Part shown: piece after piece, positions 1 to 5,527 of the stretch | Position numbering within the stretch: the first letter of the stretch is position 1 | Layout of the letters: every line of letters starts with the position of its first letter | Assembly (NCBI GenBank): GCA_947594095.1 | Contig: CANQEA010000089.1 | Span: forward strand, 1 to 5,589 | DNA length: 5,589 nt | Reading direction: 5' to 3' | DNA from: an uncultured Clostridia bacterium | GTDB lineage: Bacteria; Bacillota_A; Clostridia; TANB77; CAG-508 | The notes under the pieces: model-generated | Told to the model about the DNA's origin: nothing | Database searches by the model: none | What the model saw: the letters and a program-made list of their open reading frames with translations, nothing else | Translations under genes and position numbers: made by a program

Positions 1-66
1 TCTCTTGTTGGAAATTTTTTTATTTTTATACTTTTATTTTTTTTAATGTTATTTTTTATTTTTTTA
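1..66 (-). other. Out-of-frame continuation of the pseudo-receiver gene, running off the window
   Basis: On the minus strand the run A9 (78-70) is followed at once by TAA. If one A is skipped, the frame stays open for about 25 codons to base 1 and ends IKIKKFPTR, which looks like a normal transition from a linker to a folded domain. The native frame stops at TAA 69-67, and the third frame stops within eight codons. This stretch is therefore more likely the interrupted middle of one gene than intergenic DNA. In such AT-rich sequence 25 open codons alone are modest evidence. Confidence 0.5.
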
Positions 67-486
67 TTATTTTTTTTTAGTATTGTTTTTATTATTTATT
101 ATTTTATTTTCATCATTAATTAAATTTATTTCTTTTTTATTTTTTATAATATTATTTATTTCATTTAAATTATTTTTATTTTTTATTAAAATATTTTTAA
201 TGTTTTTTGAAAATAAGTAATTAATAATTTTTTCATTTTCTTTTTCTAATATAACAATTAATTTTAATTTTTTATTTTCTTCTAATATTTTTTCAATTAA
301 TTCATATTTATTTAAATCTCCAACTAAACTTAAATTTAATATTAAATAATTAATATTTTTATTTTTTTCTAATATTTCAAAAATTCCATCTTGATATTGT
401 ATATCTACACCAATTATTTCATAAAATTTATCTTTTTTTAATTCTTCATTTATTTTTGGTTCTCCTATTGCTGTTATTATTTTCAT
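67..486 (-). CDS. Pseudo-receiver-like domain protein, probably the N-terminal part of a larger conjugation-module protein
   Basis: I do not recognise a named gene, but the 139-residue product alternates strands and helices like a CheY/CpaE-type receiver: strand 1 at MKIITAIG, a central LILNLSLVGD strand near residues 48-57, and a later LKLIVILE strand near 74-81. Asn51 sits where a phosphorylated Asp would be expected, so phosphotransfer is unlikely. From about residue 105 it becomes a low-complexity Lys/Asn/Ile linker. I choose ATG 486 because AAGGTGA (498-492) lies five bases before it; an in-frame GTG at 495 is inside that site. The VirB4-like gene stops at 499, so the RBS fills the junction and coupling is likely. 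The frame ends in nine A's and TAA. Reading eight A's opens a frame to the window edge, so this is probably the start of a ParA/CpaE-like AAA ATPase as seen beside VirB4 in clostridial elements. That identity is inferred; no P-loop is visible. Confidence 0.7.
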   Translation of the reverse strand: MKIITAIGEPKINEELKKDKFYEIIGVDIQYQDGIFEILEKNKNINYLILNLSLVGDLNKYELIEKILEENKKLKLIVILEKENEKIINYLFSKNIKNILIKNKNNLNEINNIIKNKKEINLINDENKIINNKNNTKKK

Positions 487-498
487 TAAATTCACCTT

Positions 499-1584
499 TT
501 ATTTTATTAGATTTTCTTCATATTCGGAACATTCTATTTTTGTAAGTATATGTTCTTCTCCTGCAAACATTAAACATTCTCCTCTTTTTAATCCGCGTAT
601 TTCTATTTTTTCTTTTTCCGATAAAGTTGTATATTTACTTAATATTGAAATATTTTCTTCTTCTAATGAAAAAAATACTTTATTACTTGAATTATTTAAA
701 ATACTTTTTCCATATGCTCCTTCTTCTAAACTGAATAAATCAGATATATCTTGTGTAATTGCTATACTACTTCCTCCATACTTTCTTATTGTTTTAAATA
801 TTTTATAAATAAAACCTGCTACTTCTTTGTTTGCTGTTATTCCTATCATTTTCCAAATTTCATCTAAATAAATTGCTTTTTTGGTTTCTCTATTTCTTTT
901 TATTTTATCCCAAAATAAATCTGTAAAAAGATACATACCATATTTTATATTTTCTTCACCTAATTCATATATATCTGCAATTATTAATTTATTTTCTATT
1001 TCCAAATTTGTATATTCATTAAAAAATTTTAATGAACCCTTAACAAAAGGAATTAATTTTATTTGCATTATTTTTGTTTTTTTGTCTTTTCCTAAAATAT
1101 TATATAAATCTTCTAATTTAGGCATATCATAGGTAGTCTTAAAAATTTTTTTGTCTAAATCCTTATATAATGAATTGTCATCAAAAGTAATATTTTTTTC
1201 TTTATAACATTCTATTATTTTTTCTTCTAATATTGCTTTTTCTTCTTCGTTTAAATTTCCAAATATTAAATTAAAAAAACCAATCAATCTACTTATTTTT
1301 GTTGCTAAATATCCTTTTTCATCCTCAATACTTTCTTTTCTAATGTCTAAAATATTTATATATGTATTTGCTGTTGGTCCCAATTTTAGAACAACACCAT
1401 CTACATTTTGTGCTAAATTTGTATATTCTCTATCTGGATCTATAACATACTGTTCTATACCCATTAGTCTATATCTTAATATTTGTAATTTAGTAAAAAA
1501 AGATTTACCGTGATCCACTTGTCCCAAAAATACACATATTAGCATTTTTATATTTTTTGGTTTCATATCTATCAATAAAAACAA
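499..1584 (-). CDS. C-terminal ATPase fragment of the VirB4-like protein
   Basis: This open frame carries the RecA-like motor domain. Genuine family sequence begins at the GKS of residues 26-28; the roughly 25 residues before it are out-of-frame translation of codons that read correctly in the neighbouring frame. Motifs seen are the P-loop end GKSFFTK, the conserved YVIDPDREY (46-54), LGPTANTYINILDIR (68-82), Walker B AIYLDEIW (237-244, with Asp241 and Glu242) and ITQD (276-279). The apparent start is a TTG at 1584 without a Shine-Dalgarno sequence, so independent translation is unlikely. By coincidence the shifted frame spells GQVDHGKS, which still satisfies GxxxxGKS and could mislead automatic annotation. 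The end overlaps the ribosome-site region of the next gene. Confidence 0.8.
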   Translation of the reverse strand: MFLLIDMKPKNIKMLICVFLGQVDHGKSFFTKLQILRYRLMGIEQYVIDPDREYTNLAQNVDGVVLKLGPTANTYINILDIRKESIEDEKGYLATKISRLIGFFNLIFGNLNEEEKAILEEKIIECYKEKNITFDDNSLYKDLDKKIFKTTYDMPKLEDLYNILGKDKKTKIMQIKLIPFVKGSLKFFNEYTNLEIENKLIIADIYELGEENIKYGMYLFTDLFWDKIKRNRETKKAIYLDEIWKMIGITANKEVAGFIYKIFKTIRKYGGSSIAITQDISDLFSLEEGAYGKSILNNSSNKVFFSLEEENISILSKYTTLSEKEKIEIRGLKRGECLMFAGEEHILTKIECSEYEENLIK

Positions 1585-1592
1585 GTGAATTA

Positions 1593-2315
1593 TTATATAT
1601 ATTTGAACCGTAAAAATATTCCTCTTTCATCAAATATTGCTGATGAAATAAAAGGATATGTTGCAGTTAGTCCTGAGGTTAATACATTTCTTTTACTTGC
1701 TTTTTTTAGATCTTTATTATTATTCATAAATGGTAAACAAGAAAAATATATTTGTTCTTGTCTAAAATTTGCTCTTCTTGTTTGCATTCCTGAACTTTGC
1801 ATTATTCCTTCAATTTTATTTAATAGATATTCTTGTTCTTTCAAATCATTTGAAAATAATTCTATATAAATATATAAAAAATAAATATCTTCATTATTTA
1901 TTTGAATTTCTTTTCTTATATATTTGGCATCATTATATGTAAATGCAACTAAATCGATATCTTGCCTATTTTCATTTCCATCTTTTAAATCCACAGCTGT
2001 ATTTGTTATATGGTATGTTAAATCCCTAATTGCTTTATAATTATCTTGTAATTCATAAAAAATAGATATATTCATATTTAAATTAATATCTAATATTTTT
2101 TTTAATATTAAATCATTAAATTCTCTATTATAATTTACTACTAATAAACCTGAATAAAAAATATTATCTATCTCTAGAAATTTAGGATTAATATTAGAAA
2201 CATATGATGGTGAAATTTTATCTTTTAAATTAAATGTTCCTTCTAATTTATTGTCTTCTTTTTTATTTATTATTTTTTCTATTTTGTTTTTTATTGCATT
2301 AAATTGTGAAAAAAT
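1593..2315 (-). CDS. N-terminal fragment of the VirB4-like ATPase (ATT start)
   Basis: This 240-codon frame is the first part of the ATPase. An ATG-initiated reading would begin only at 2075, but there is no ribosome site there. The same frame is open for 80 more codons upstream to ATT 2315, preceded by AGGAGGT (2328-2322) at normal spacing, and the extra codons read IFSQFNAIKNKIEKI and onward with protein-like composition. The fragment holds the non-ATPase region of VirB4, with the run LTYHITNTAVDLKDGNENR near residues 99-117 and TYPFISSAIFDERGIF near the end. The last six residues (LRFKYI) are frameshift nonsense after the T5 run at 1616-1612. If translated, it would be a stable-looking but ATPase-less fragment. 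Confidence 0.75.
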   Translation of the reverse strand: MFSQFNAIKNKIEKIINKKEDNKLEGTFNLKDKISPSYVSNINPKFLEIDNIFYSGLLVVNYNREFNDLILKKILDINLNMNISIFYELQDNYKAIRDLTYHITNTAVDLKDGNENRQDIDLVAFTYNDAKYIRKEIQINNEDIYFLYIYIELFSNDLKEQEYLLNKIEGIMQSSGMQTRRANFRQEQIYFSCLPFMNNNKDLKKASKRNVLTSGLTATYPFISSAIFDERGIFLRFKYI

Positions 2316-2328
2316 ATTATCACCTCCT
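2315..2328 (-). promoter_or_regulatory. Ribosome site and ATT start codon of the VirB4-like gene
   Basis: The minus strand reads AGGAGGTGATAATATT, with AGGAGGT at 2328-2322 and ATT at 2315-2313. No ATG, GTG or TTG lies in frame at useful spacing; the GTG overlapping the ribosome site is out of frame and the next in-frame ATG is 80 codons on. The following codons TTT TCA CAA fit a start written ATG TTT TCA in relatives (my recollection), implying a single G-to-T change. ATT is a known but rare and inefficient bacterial start. Confidence 0.6.
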
Positions 2329-2336
2329 ATATTATT

Positions 2337-2448
2337 TAATGAATAATTAATAGTTAATAATGAATAATTATTGTTAATTTTCGTAACAAAGTTACAAAAA
2401 TTTTCATAATTTATTCACTATTCATTATTTATTTTTCATTATTCACTA
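2337..2448. repeat. Imperfect palindromic repeat, MITE-like, between two conjugation genes
   Basis: The left arm reads TAATGAATAATTAATAGTTA and onward. The right arm, read in reverse complement from 2448, gives TAGTGAATAATGAAAAATAA and onward, so the two arms match imperfectly over about 50 bp with small indels. The centre is a clean hairpin, GTAAC (2383-2387), loop AAA, GTTAC (2391-2395), flanked by A/T tracts that also pair. TGAATAATGA-type units recur inside each arm. It fills almost all of the gap between the stop of the upstream gene (2453) and the ribosome site of the VirB4-like gene. It may be a miniature mobile or intergenic repeat, or an RNA hairpin that tunes expression between the genes; no transposase or clear target duplication is visible. 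Confidence 0.6.
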
Positions 2449-2452
2449 ATGA

Positions 2453-3031
2453 TTACATATTTAAATCTTTTCTACTATTAAAAAATGAATAAAAAATTTT
2501 TTCCACTTCACTATATTTAGATATATCTGATACAAAATTTCCACATCTAGATAAACATTCTTTTATCTTAAAATAATTTTCATTTAATTTATCAAAAATA
2601 TATTTTTCATTTTCTTCATTTATTTTTTCTTTTTTATTTTCATATATTTCTTTTAAGATTATATAAAAATTTTTTGAAGATGATTTTCTTTTTTTATTAA
2701 TTTCTTGAATATAATTTATATAGTTATCTTTTATTTTTTTTATTTTTTCATTTTCTTTTTTATTAATATTTTCTAAATTGGAAATATGAGAAGTTAAATC
2801 TTCTTTATTACTTTGAATTAAAATTTGAATATTAAATTTACATGTTTTCAAAAAAACTTTATAAGAATTTAAAATTGCTTCTTTTTCTAAGTTAGATTTT
2901 AGATTAAAATTAATTGGATTTATTTTTATTATTTTTATATACGAATTATTTTTTAATTTTATAATTCCATTCTCAAATATTTTTTCATACGGTAGCCAAT
3001 CTTGAACTGAATTTATTTTTTTATTTTTCAT
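2453..3031 (-). CDS. Conjugation-module protein preceding VirB4 (TrsE/VirB4 N-terminal-like)
   Basis: This 192-residue protein has no assigned name. It opens with SVQDWLPYEKIFENGIIKLK (residues 8-27) followed by two strands (YIKIIKINPINF). That pattern is typical of the N-terminal domain of VirB4/TrsE-type conjugation proteins and of small standalone proteins encoded just before VirB4 in clostridial elements; this is from memory of the family. Residues about 75-155 are very Lys/Glu-rich and probably helical, perhaps coiled-coil. There is no signal peptide or membrane segment, so a cytoplasmic partner of the channel ATPase is the likely role. Start ATG 3031 has AAAGGAG immediately upstream. 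The stop of the DUF2442 gene is only 16 bases away and its end overlaps the ribosome-site region, so the two are probably co-transcribed. The reading frame is intact, unlike its neighbour. Confidence 0.6.
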   Translation of the reverse strand: MKNKKINSVQDWLPYEKIFENGIIKLKNNSYIKIIKINPINFNLKSNLEKEAILNSYKVFLKTCKFNIQILIQSNKEDLTSHISNLENINKKENEKIKKIKDNYINYIQEINKKRKSSSKNFYIILKEIYENKKEKINEENEKYIFDKLNENYFKIKECLSRCGNFVSDISKYSEVEKIFYSFFNSRKDLNM

Positions 3032-3047
3032 TATACTCCTTTCTTAA

Positions 3048-3296
3048 TTATATTTTATCAACACCATTTTTATATAATTCTTCACAATCAATATCTAAAT
3101 TATCATTCCATATAACCGCATATCCACCAACATCTATTTTTGCAGTTTGAAAAATAGTTTCATTTTCTAGAATATTAAATTCTTCTATTTTTTTTATTAC
3201 TTTTTTCATATCATAATATTTTATTTTTTTATTTTTAAATTTAATTTTTAATATCTTATTAGAAAGCACATCAACTTTTTCTATTCTATGAAACAT
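3048..3296 (-). CDS. DUF2442 domain protein (probable antitoxin-like partner of DUF4160)
   Basis: This 82-residue protein matches the DUF2442 pattern: an N-terminal strand pair (KVDVLSNKILKIKFKNKKI), a short helix KKVIKKIEEF (31-40) and the hallmark VGGYAVIWNDNLDIDCEELY (56-75), in which GG, WND and the LDI..EELY tail are conserved. Its biochemical function is unknown. In many bacteria DUF2442 genes directly follow or precede DUF4160 genes, and the pair is often treated as a putative toxin-antitoxin module; that role is an inference here. Start ATG 3296 is preceded by AAGGGGGGAGAT, an unusually G-rich ribosome site for this sequence. The gap to the DUF4160 stop is 14 bases. It is full-length with no frameshift. 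A small DNA-binding or RNA-linked accessory role remains possible. Confidence 0.85.
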   Translation of the reverse strand: MFHRIEKVDVLSNKILKIKFKNKKIKYYDMKKVIKKIEEFNILENETIFQTAKIDVGGYAVIWNDNLDIDCEELYKNGVDKI

Positions 3297-3310
3297 ATTT
3301 ATCTCCCCCC

Positions 3311-3565
3311 TTAAATTAATGGATCTATTTTTCTAAATTTCTGTTTATCCCAAATATCAATTAATTCTTCTTTATGTATTTTTATCCATTCCTTAACTAA
3401 AACTAAAGCTTTTGTTGGTAAATCTCCTTCTAAAACTTCACAATTTATTATATTAATTGCAGAAGTATATTCATTATAAATAACATGTATATGTGGTGGA
3501 TTATGTTCTTTTCCTAAAAAATATATTTTTATTGTCATTCCATAGAAGCTTGATATAACAGGCAT
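3311..3565 (-). CDS. DUF4160 domain protein (first gene of the DUF4160/DUF2442 pair)
   Basis: This 84-residue protein carries the DUF4160 signature. It begins MPVISSFYGMTIKIYF, followed by the conserved HNPPHIHVIY (21-30) with His21, Pro23, Pro24, His25 and His27, then LEGDLP (45-50), Trp60, His64, EEL (66-68) and Trp72. The clustered histidines suggest metal binding or catalysis, but no activity is established to my knowledge. Paired with DUF2442 it would be the candidate toxin or effector of a toxin-antitoxin-like unit. Start ATG 3565 has a near-perfect ribosome site AAAGGAGGTG (3580-3571), and two promoter-like sites lie just upstream, so this gene probably opens the operon that continues into the conjugation genes. 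The length matches the family and the frame is intact. Confidence 0.88.
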   Translation of the reverse strand: MPVISSFYGMTIKIYFLGKEHNPPHIHVIYNEYTSAINIINCEVLEGDLPTKALVLVKEWIKIHKEELIDIWDKQKFRKIDPLI

Positions 3566-3580
3566 ATTTTCACCTCCTTT

Positions 3581-3609
3581 ATTATAATATATATTTTTTT
3601 CTTTTTCAA
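3581..3609 (-). promoter_or_regulatory. Sigma-A-like promoter touching the DUF4160 ribosome site
   Basis: TTGAAA (3609-3604), a 17-bp spacer and a perfect TATAAT (3586-3581) point into the DUF4160 gene. Transcription from it would start near 3575-3573, inside the AGGAGG ribosome site, giving a leader of about ten bases that lacks much of that site. It may be a weakly translated or effectively leaderless alternative, or a chance match in AT-rich DNA. Confidence 0.45.
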
Positions 3610-3654
3610 TGATTTTAATATTTAAGAAAAAAATTTTTAGAAAAAATTTTTTAT

Positions 3655-3678
3655 TTGAATTAAATTGATTGAATTAAA
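3655..3678. repeat. Short tandem repeat TTGAATTAAA in the leader region
   Basis: TTGAATTAAA occurs at 3655-3664 and again at 3669-3678, separated by TTGA, giving a 14-bp period. It lies immediately downstream of the predicted start of transcription from the TTGACA promoter. It could be part of an operator or simple low-complexity sequence. Confidence 0.35.
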
Positions 3679-3686
3679 CTAATTTT

Positions 3687-3715
3687 ATTTTATAATAATT
3701 TACAAAATTTGTCAA
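3687..3715 (-). promoter_or_regulatory. Sigma-A promoter for the DUF4160/DUF2442/conjugation operon
   Basis: A perfect -35 TTGACA (3715-3710) is separated by 17 bp from TAAAAT (3692-3687). Predicted transcription begins near 3680, leaving a leader of about 115 bases that retains the complete AAAGGAGGTG ribosome site. The leader contains short self-complementary A/T tracts (3625-3652). One copy of a 13-bp direct repeat overlaps the -35 and spacer, which suggests repression by a bound protein. Confidence 0.6.
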
Positions 3716-3738
3716 TAAAAATCATTTTACAAAATTCG
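3699..3738. repeat. Two 13-bp direct repeats at the promoter, operator-like
   Basis: TTTACAAAATTTG (3699-3711) and TTTACAAAATTCG (3726-3738) differ at one base and are offset by 27 bp. The first overlaps the -35 and spacer of the TTGACA promoter; the second lies upstream of it. Tandem sites at this place are what one would expect of an operator for an autoregulating pair, though AT-rich DNA gives such matches easily. Confidence 0.45.
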
Positions 3739-3797
3739 ACATTTTTTGAAAGTAATCAGGTATTCAAACAAATGACTTATATATTTAAAATAAATTG

Positions 3798-3882
3798 AAG
3801 TCCACCGAAAAACATCTTAGGCGTATCAGAAGTGGGTTCAATTCATTATAAATATATAACTCCAACAAGCTTTGGTGGACTT
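3798..3882. repeat. 85-bp element with perfect 9-bp terminal inverted repeats
   Basis: AAGTCCACC (3798-3806) is mirrored by GGTGGACTT (3874-3882). The first 45 or so bases of the interior are about 40% GC by my count, clearly above the surrounding DNA, and include GGCGTATCAGAAGTGGGTTC. There is no convincing reading frame on either strand and no target duplication that I can see. It may be a miniature element, the fused ends of a lost insertion sequence, a recombination or transfer site, or a structured RNA with a 9-bp closing stem. I cannot name a family. Confidence 0.5.
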
Positions 3883-3958
3883 TATAAGATATACTCGATA
3901 ATAATAATTTTTGTTTGTACTATTACATTATATTTAAGTTATTATTTCAATGTTATGA

Positions 3959-4138
3959 TTAACGACCACCTTTACTGTCAATATTGTTTTGTGTCTCATT
4001 TTCCATTTTATCTGTACTTAATGCATTATGTTTCTGTGATATCATATCTTGAGACTGCCAGATATCTTCTTTATTTAATCCCCAATTAGATACATCCCAT
4101 GGTTTCTTTTCGTCTGTTTCTTCTTTTTTCCCGTTCAT
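3959..4138 (-). CDS. Shifted C-terminal tail of the metallopeptidase (or a small separate ORF)
   Basis: In the frame one base over, a continuous peptide runs through KKPWDVSNWGLNKEDIWQSQ and ends SKGGR at TAA 3961-3959. Its varied composition with three Trp is unlike random translation here. Dropping one A from the A6 run (4129-4124) joins it to LLLLDEREK and gives a 514-residue metallopeptidase. It can instead be read from an ATG at 4138 as a 59-residue protein, but no ribosome site precedes that ATG, so I favour a frameshifted tail. Its role is unknown; the polar, flexible look suggests an interaction or export tail. Confidence 0.6.
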   Translation of the reverse strand: MNGKKEETDEKKPWDVSNWGLNKEDIWQSQDMISQKHNALSTDKMENETQNNIDSKGGR

Positions 4139-5504
4139 CTAATAATAGAAGCTTTTCATTAGAATACTTTTTTCGAAATGCTTCCTTTAAATTCTTACAT
4201 AGTTCCCATAAATGCTCAAATCCATTCATATATGCTCCTATTATTGGTATTTTTCTCATACCTCTGTTTATTTTACTACTTATTTTTTCTCTCGAATTCA
4301 TAATTTCTTGTTTATTTGCCTTTATATATTTAATTATTCCTGTATTGTCCCATTCTTCACCATCTAAACAAAATTCTTTAGCCCATTCATCTTTTTTTTG
4401 CTGACTAAGTTCAAACTCAGGCATTAATTCTAAATTTTCAGAATTTATTTCTATTTCATTTTGATTCATAAATTCTAAAATTTCATCTACACTTTCTGAA
4501 TTCTGAACAAAACTAATTAATTTTCTGGATTTTTCATCTTTGCTCTTTATAATTTCTTCCATACACTTAACTTTAGCATATACCATTTTTTTCCCATTTT
4601 CTAAAGGCAATATATTAGAAATTGCATTTTGAGATAATTTTATATTTTCCAGTTTTTTTTGCAAATCCTCTAGATTATCCCACTCTAAATTATTTATTCT
4701 ATATGCTAATACTTGTTCTAAATTTTTATAAATATTTATTAATGCATCCCCAAGATTTTCTGTATTAATTTCATCATCTTTATCTTTATGTAATTCTTTA
4801 TGAACAATTCTTATATTAAAAGATATCTCTTGAAACTTCTCTTTTGAAAAATTTTCATCTTTTATATTTACTTTCAATGCTTCATATAGCTCTTGTTCTC
4901 CTTTAATAGCTGCTGATAGTAACTCTTTTTCTTTAATGCCAAAAGCTGCTGCAATAGCATTTATATACTTAGTAGTAAGGCCGTAACCAGAAGTTTCATT
5001 ATAATATTTAAAAGCATCTTCTTTCTTTCTGTTAGAAATAAGTCTATCAGATTCCTTTTCAGTAAATATTTCAAATATGCCATCAATAGGAATCGTGGAA
5101 TCTGCAGGATCCGTGAAATCTATTTTGAAAGTTCTATCTTTTCCTGTTTCATCAAAATTCATAGCATGTCCAAATTCATGACATATTACATTTAATAACT
5201 TTTCCGCAAATTGTTCATCATTTATATTTTCTTTAAATGCATTTCGATTTATACGTATACACTTTTTTTTAGGCCAAAAATCTCCACCCAATTGTTCACG
5301 TAAATTATCCCAATATATCTCTTTTACATTATTTATAAAACTTTCTACATCTCTATGAAAATATTTATCATCTAATTGATATTCATACCTTCTTCTTAAT
5401 ATTATATCAATGACAATTGGCTTAAAAACAGAATTTATTTTTGTTTTATTAATTTGACTCGCTACATAATTATATGCTTCTTGATTAAAATACTCTTTTC
5501 TCAT
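4086..5504 (-). CDS. Zincin-like metallopeptidase, main open frame (C-terminus frameshifted)
   Basis: The 472-residue frame is a probable zinc metallopeptidase. VICHEFGHAMNF places the zinc-binding HEFGH at residues 109-113 with Glu110 as catalytic base; 35 residues after it, FTEKESD gives ExxSD (149-153), matching the third-ligand motif of thermolysin-type gluzincins, with Glu149 as the likely ligand. The rest, from about 180 to 440, is helical and charged without a recognised domain, apart from a hydrophobic patch IPIIGAYMNGFEHLWEL (419-435). There is no signal peptide, so it acts in the cytoplasm or leaves by a non-Sec route. Start ATG 5504 has GAGGA at 5516-5512. Its base composition looks less extreme than the conjugation genes, suggesting separate cargo. 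The final 12 residues after Lys460 appear to be frameshift nonsense. The substrate is unknown; a cargo effector or a regulator-cleaving protease are both possible. Confidence 0.7.
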   Translation of the reverse strand: MRKEYFNQEAYNYVASQINKTKINSVFKPIVIDIILRRRYEYQLDDKYFHRDVESFINNVKEIYWDNLREQLGGDFWPKKKCIRINRNAFKENINDEQFAEKLLNVICHEFGHAMNFDETGKDRTFKIDFTDPADSTIPIDGIFEIFTEKESDRLISNRKKEDAFKYYNETSGYGLTTKYINAIAAAFGIKEKELLSAAIKGEQELYEALKVNIKDENFSKEKFQEISFNIRIVHKELHKDKDDEINTENLGDALINIYKNLEQVLAYRINNLEWDNLEDLQKKLENIKLSQNAISNILPLENGKKMVYAKVKCMEEIIKSKDEKSRKLISFVQNSESVDEILEFMNQNEIEINSENLELMPEFELSQQKKDEWAKEFCLDGEEWDNTGIIKYIKANKQEIMNSREKISSKINRGMRKIPIIGAYMNGFEHLWELCKNLKEAFRKKYSNEKLLLLDEREKRRNRRKETMGCI

Positions 5505-5527
5505 AACTTTTTTCCTCGTATAATATA

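Larger units (their letters stand above)
499..2315 (-). pseudogene. VirB4-like conjugal transfer ATPase (CD1110-like family), broken by two frameshifts
   Basis: This is one gene in three frames. VirB4-type ATPases are cytoplasmic motors of the type IV secretion/conjugation channel that power pilus or channel assembly and substrate transfer. The N-terminal part reads from 2315 to about 1613. Skipping one T of the T5 run (1616-1612) gives IFYGSNIYNNSLVFIDRY and continues to IFGTSGS. Skipping C1510 then joins GKSFFTK and runs to TAA 501-499. The corrected product is 604 residues, about the size I expect for this clostridial family, with Walker A GTSGSGKS, Walker B IYLDEIW and a TQD motif. It follows the small conjugation protein at 2453-3031 and precedes the pseudo-receiver gene, a typical ICE order. 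As written the protein cannot be made: translation stops after 240 residues and the P-loop codons are split. Sequencing error is the main alternative to a true pseudogene. Confidence 0.85.
3566..3958. other. Intergenic region between the metallopeptidase and the DUF4160 operon
   Basis: About 390 bases without a supported gene. From right to left it holds roughly 75 bases of featureless AT-rich DNA after the corrected peptidase stop, the 85-bp inverted-repeat element, another 60 bases with nothing recognisable, the 13-bp repeats, the two promoters and the leader of the DUF4160 gene. I see no strong intrinsic terminator for the peptidase gene. Confidence 0.6.

Noticed and set aside
881..1132. 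Plus-strand open frame of 83 codons
   Set aside because: It is antisense to the clearly conserved VirB4-like ATPase and has no ribosome site; its hydrophobic content is the expected complement of a Lys/Asn/Ile-rich gene.
1585..1869. Plus-strand open frame of 94 codons
   Set aside because: It lies opposite the N-terminal VirB4-like coding sequence, with no ribosome site and no family resemblance.
499..2315. Alternative genetic code (TGA read as Trp) as the cause of the broken frames
   Set aside because: The interrupting stops are TAA, Trp is encoded by TGG, and joining the frames needs a one-base shift and not stop readthrough.
3798..3882. tRNA or tRNA-like gene, because of the closing stem and a GTGGGTTCAATTC string resembling a T-arm
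   Set aside because: The T-stem is not completed on the 3' side, and no D-arm or anticodon arm can be drawn.
3832..4089. Plus-strand frame that could encode a small membrane-like protein
   Set aside because: It begins at a GTG without a ribosome site inside the 85-bp element and its second half is antisense to the protein-like tail of the metallopeptidase.
4124..4129. Programmed -1 frameshift at the A6 run, as in dnaX
   Set aside because: The needed shift is +1 (drop one base), and the codon phase does not give an A AAA AAG heptamer in the zero frame.
4099..4404. Plus-strand open frame of 101 codons
   Set aside because: It is entirely antisense to the metallopeptidase and is Phe/Leu/Ser-rich as a shadow of Lys/Glu codons.
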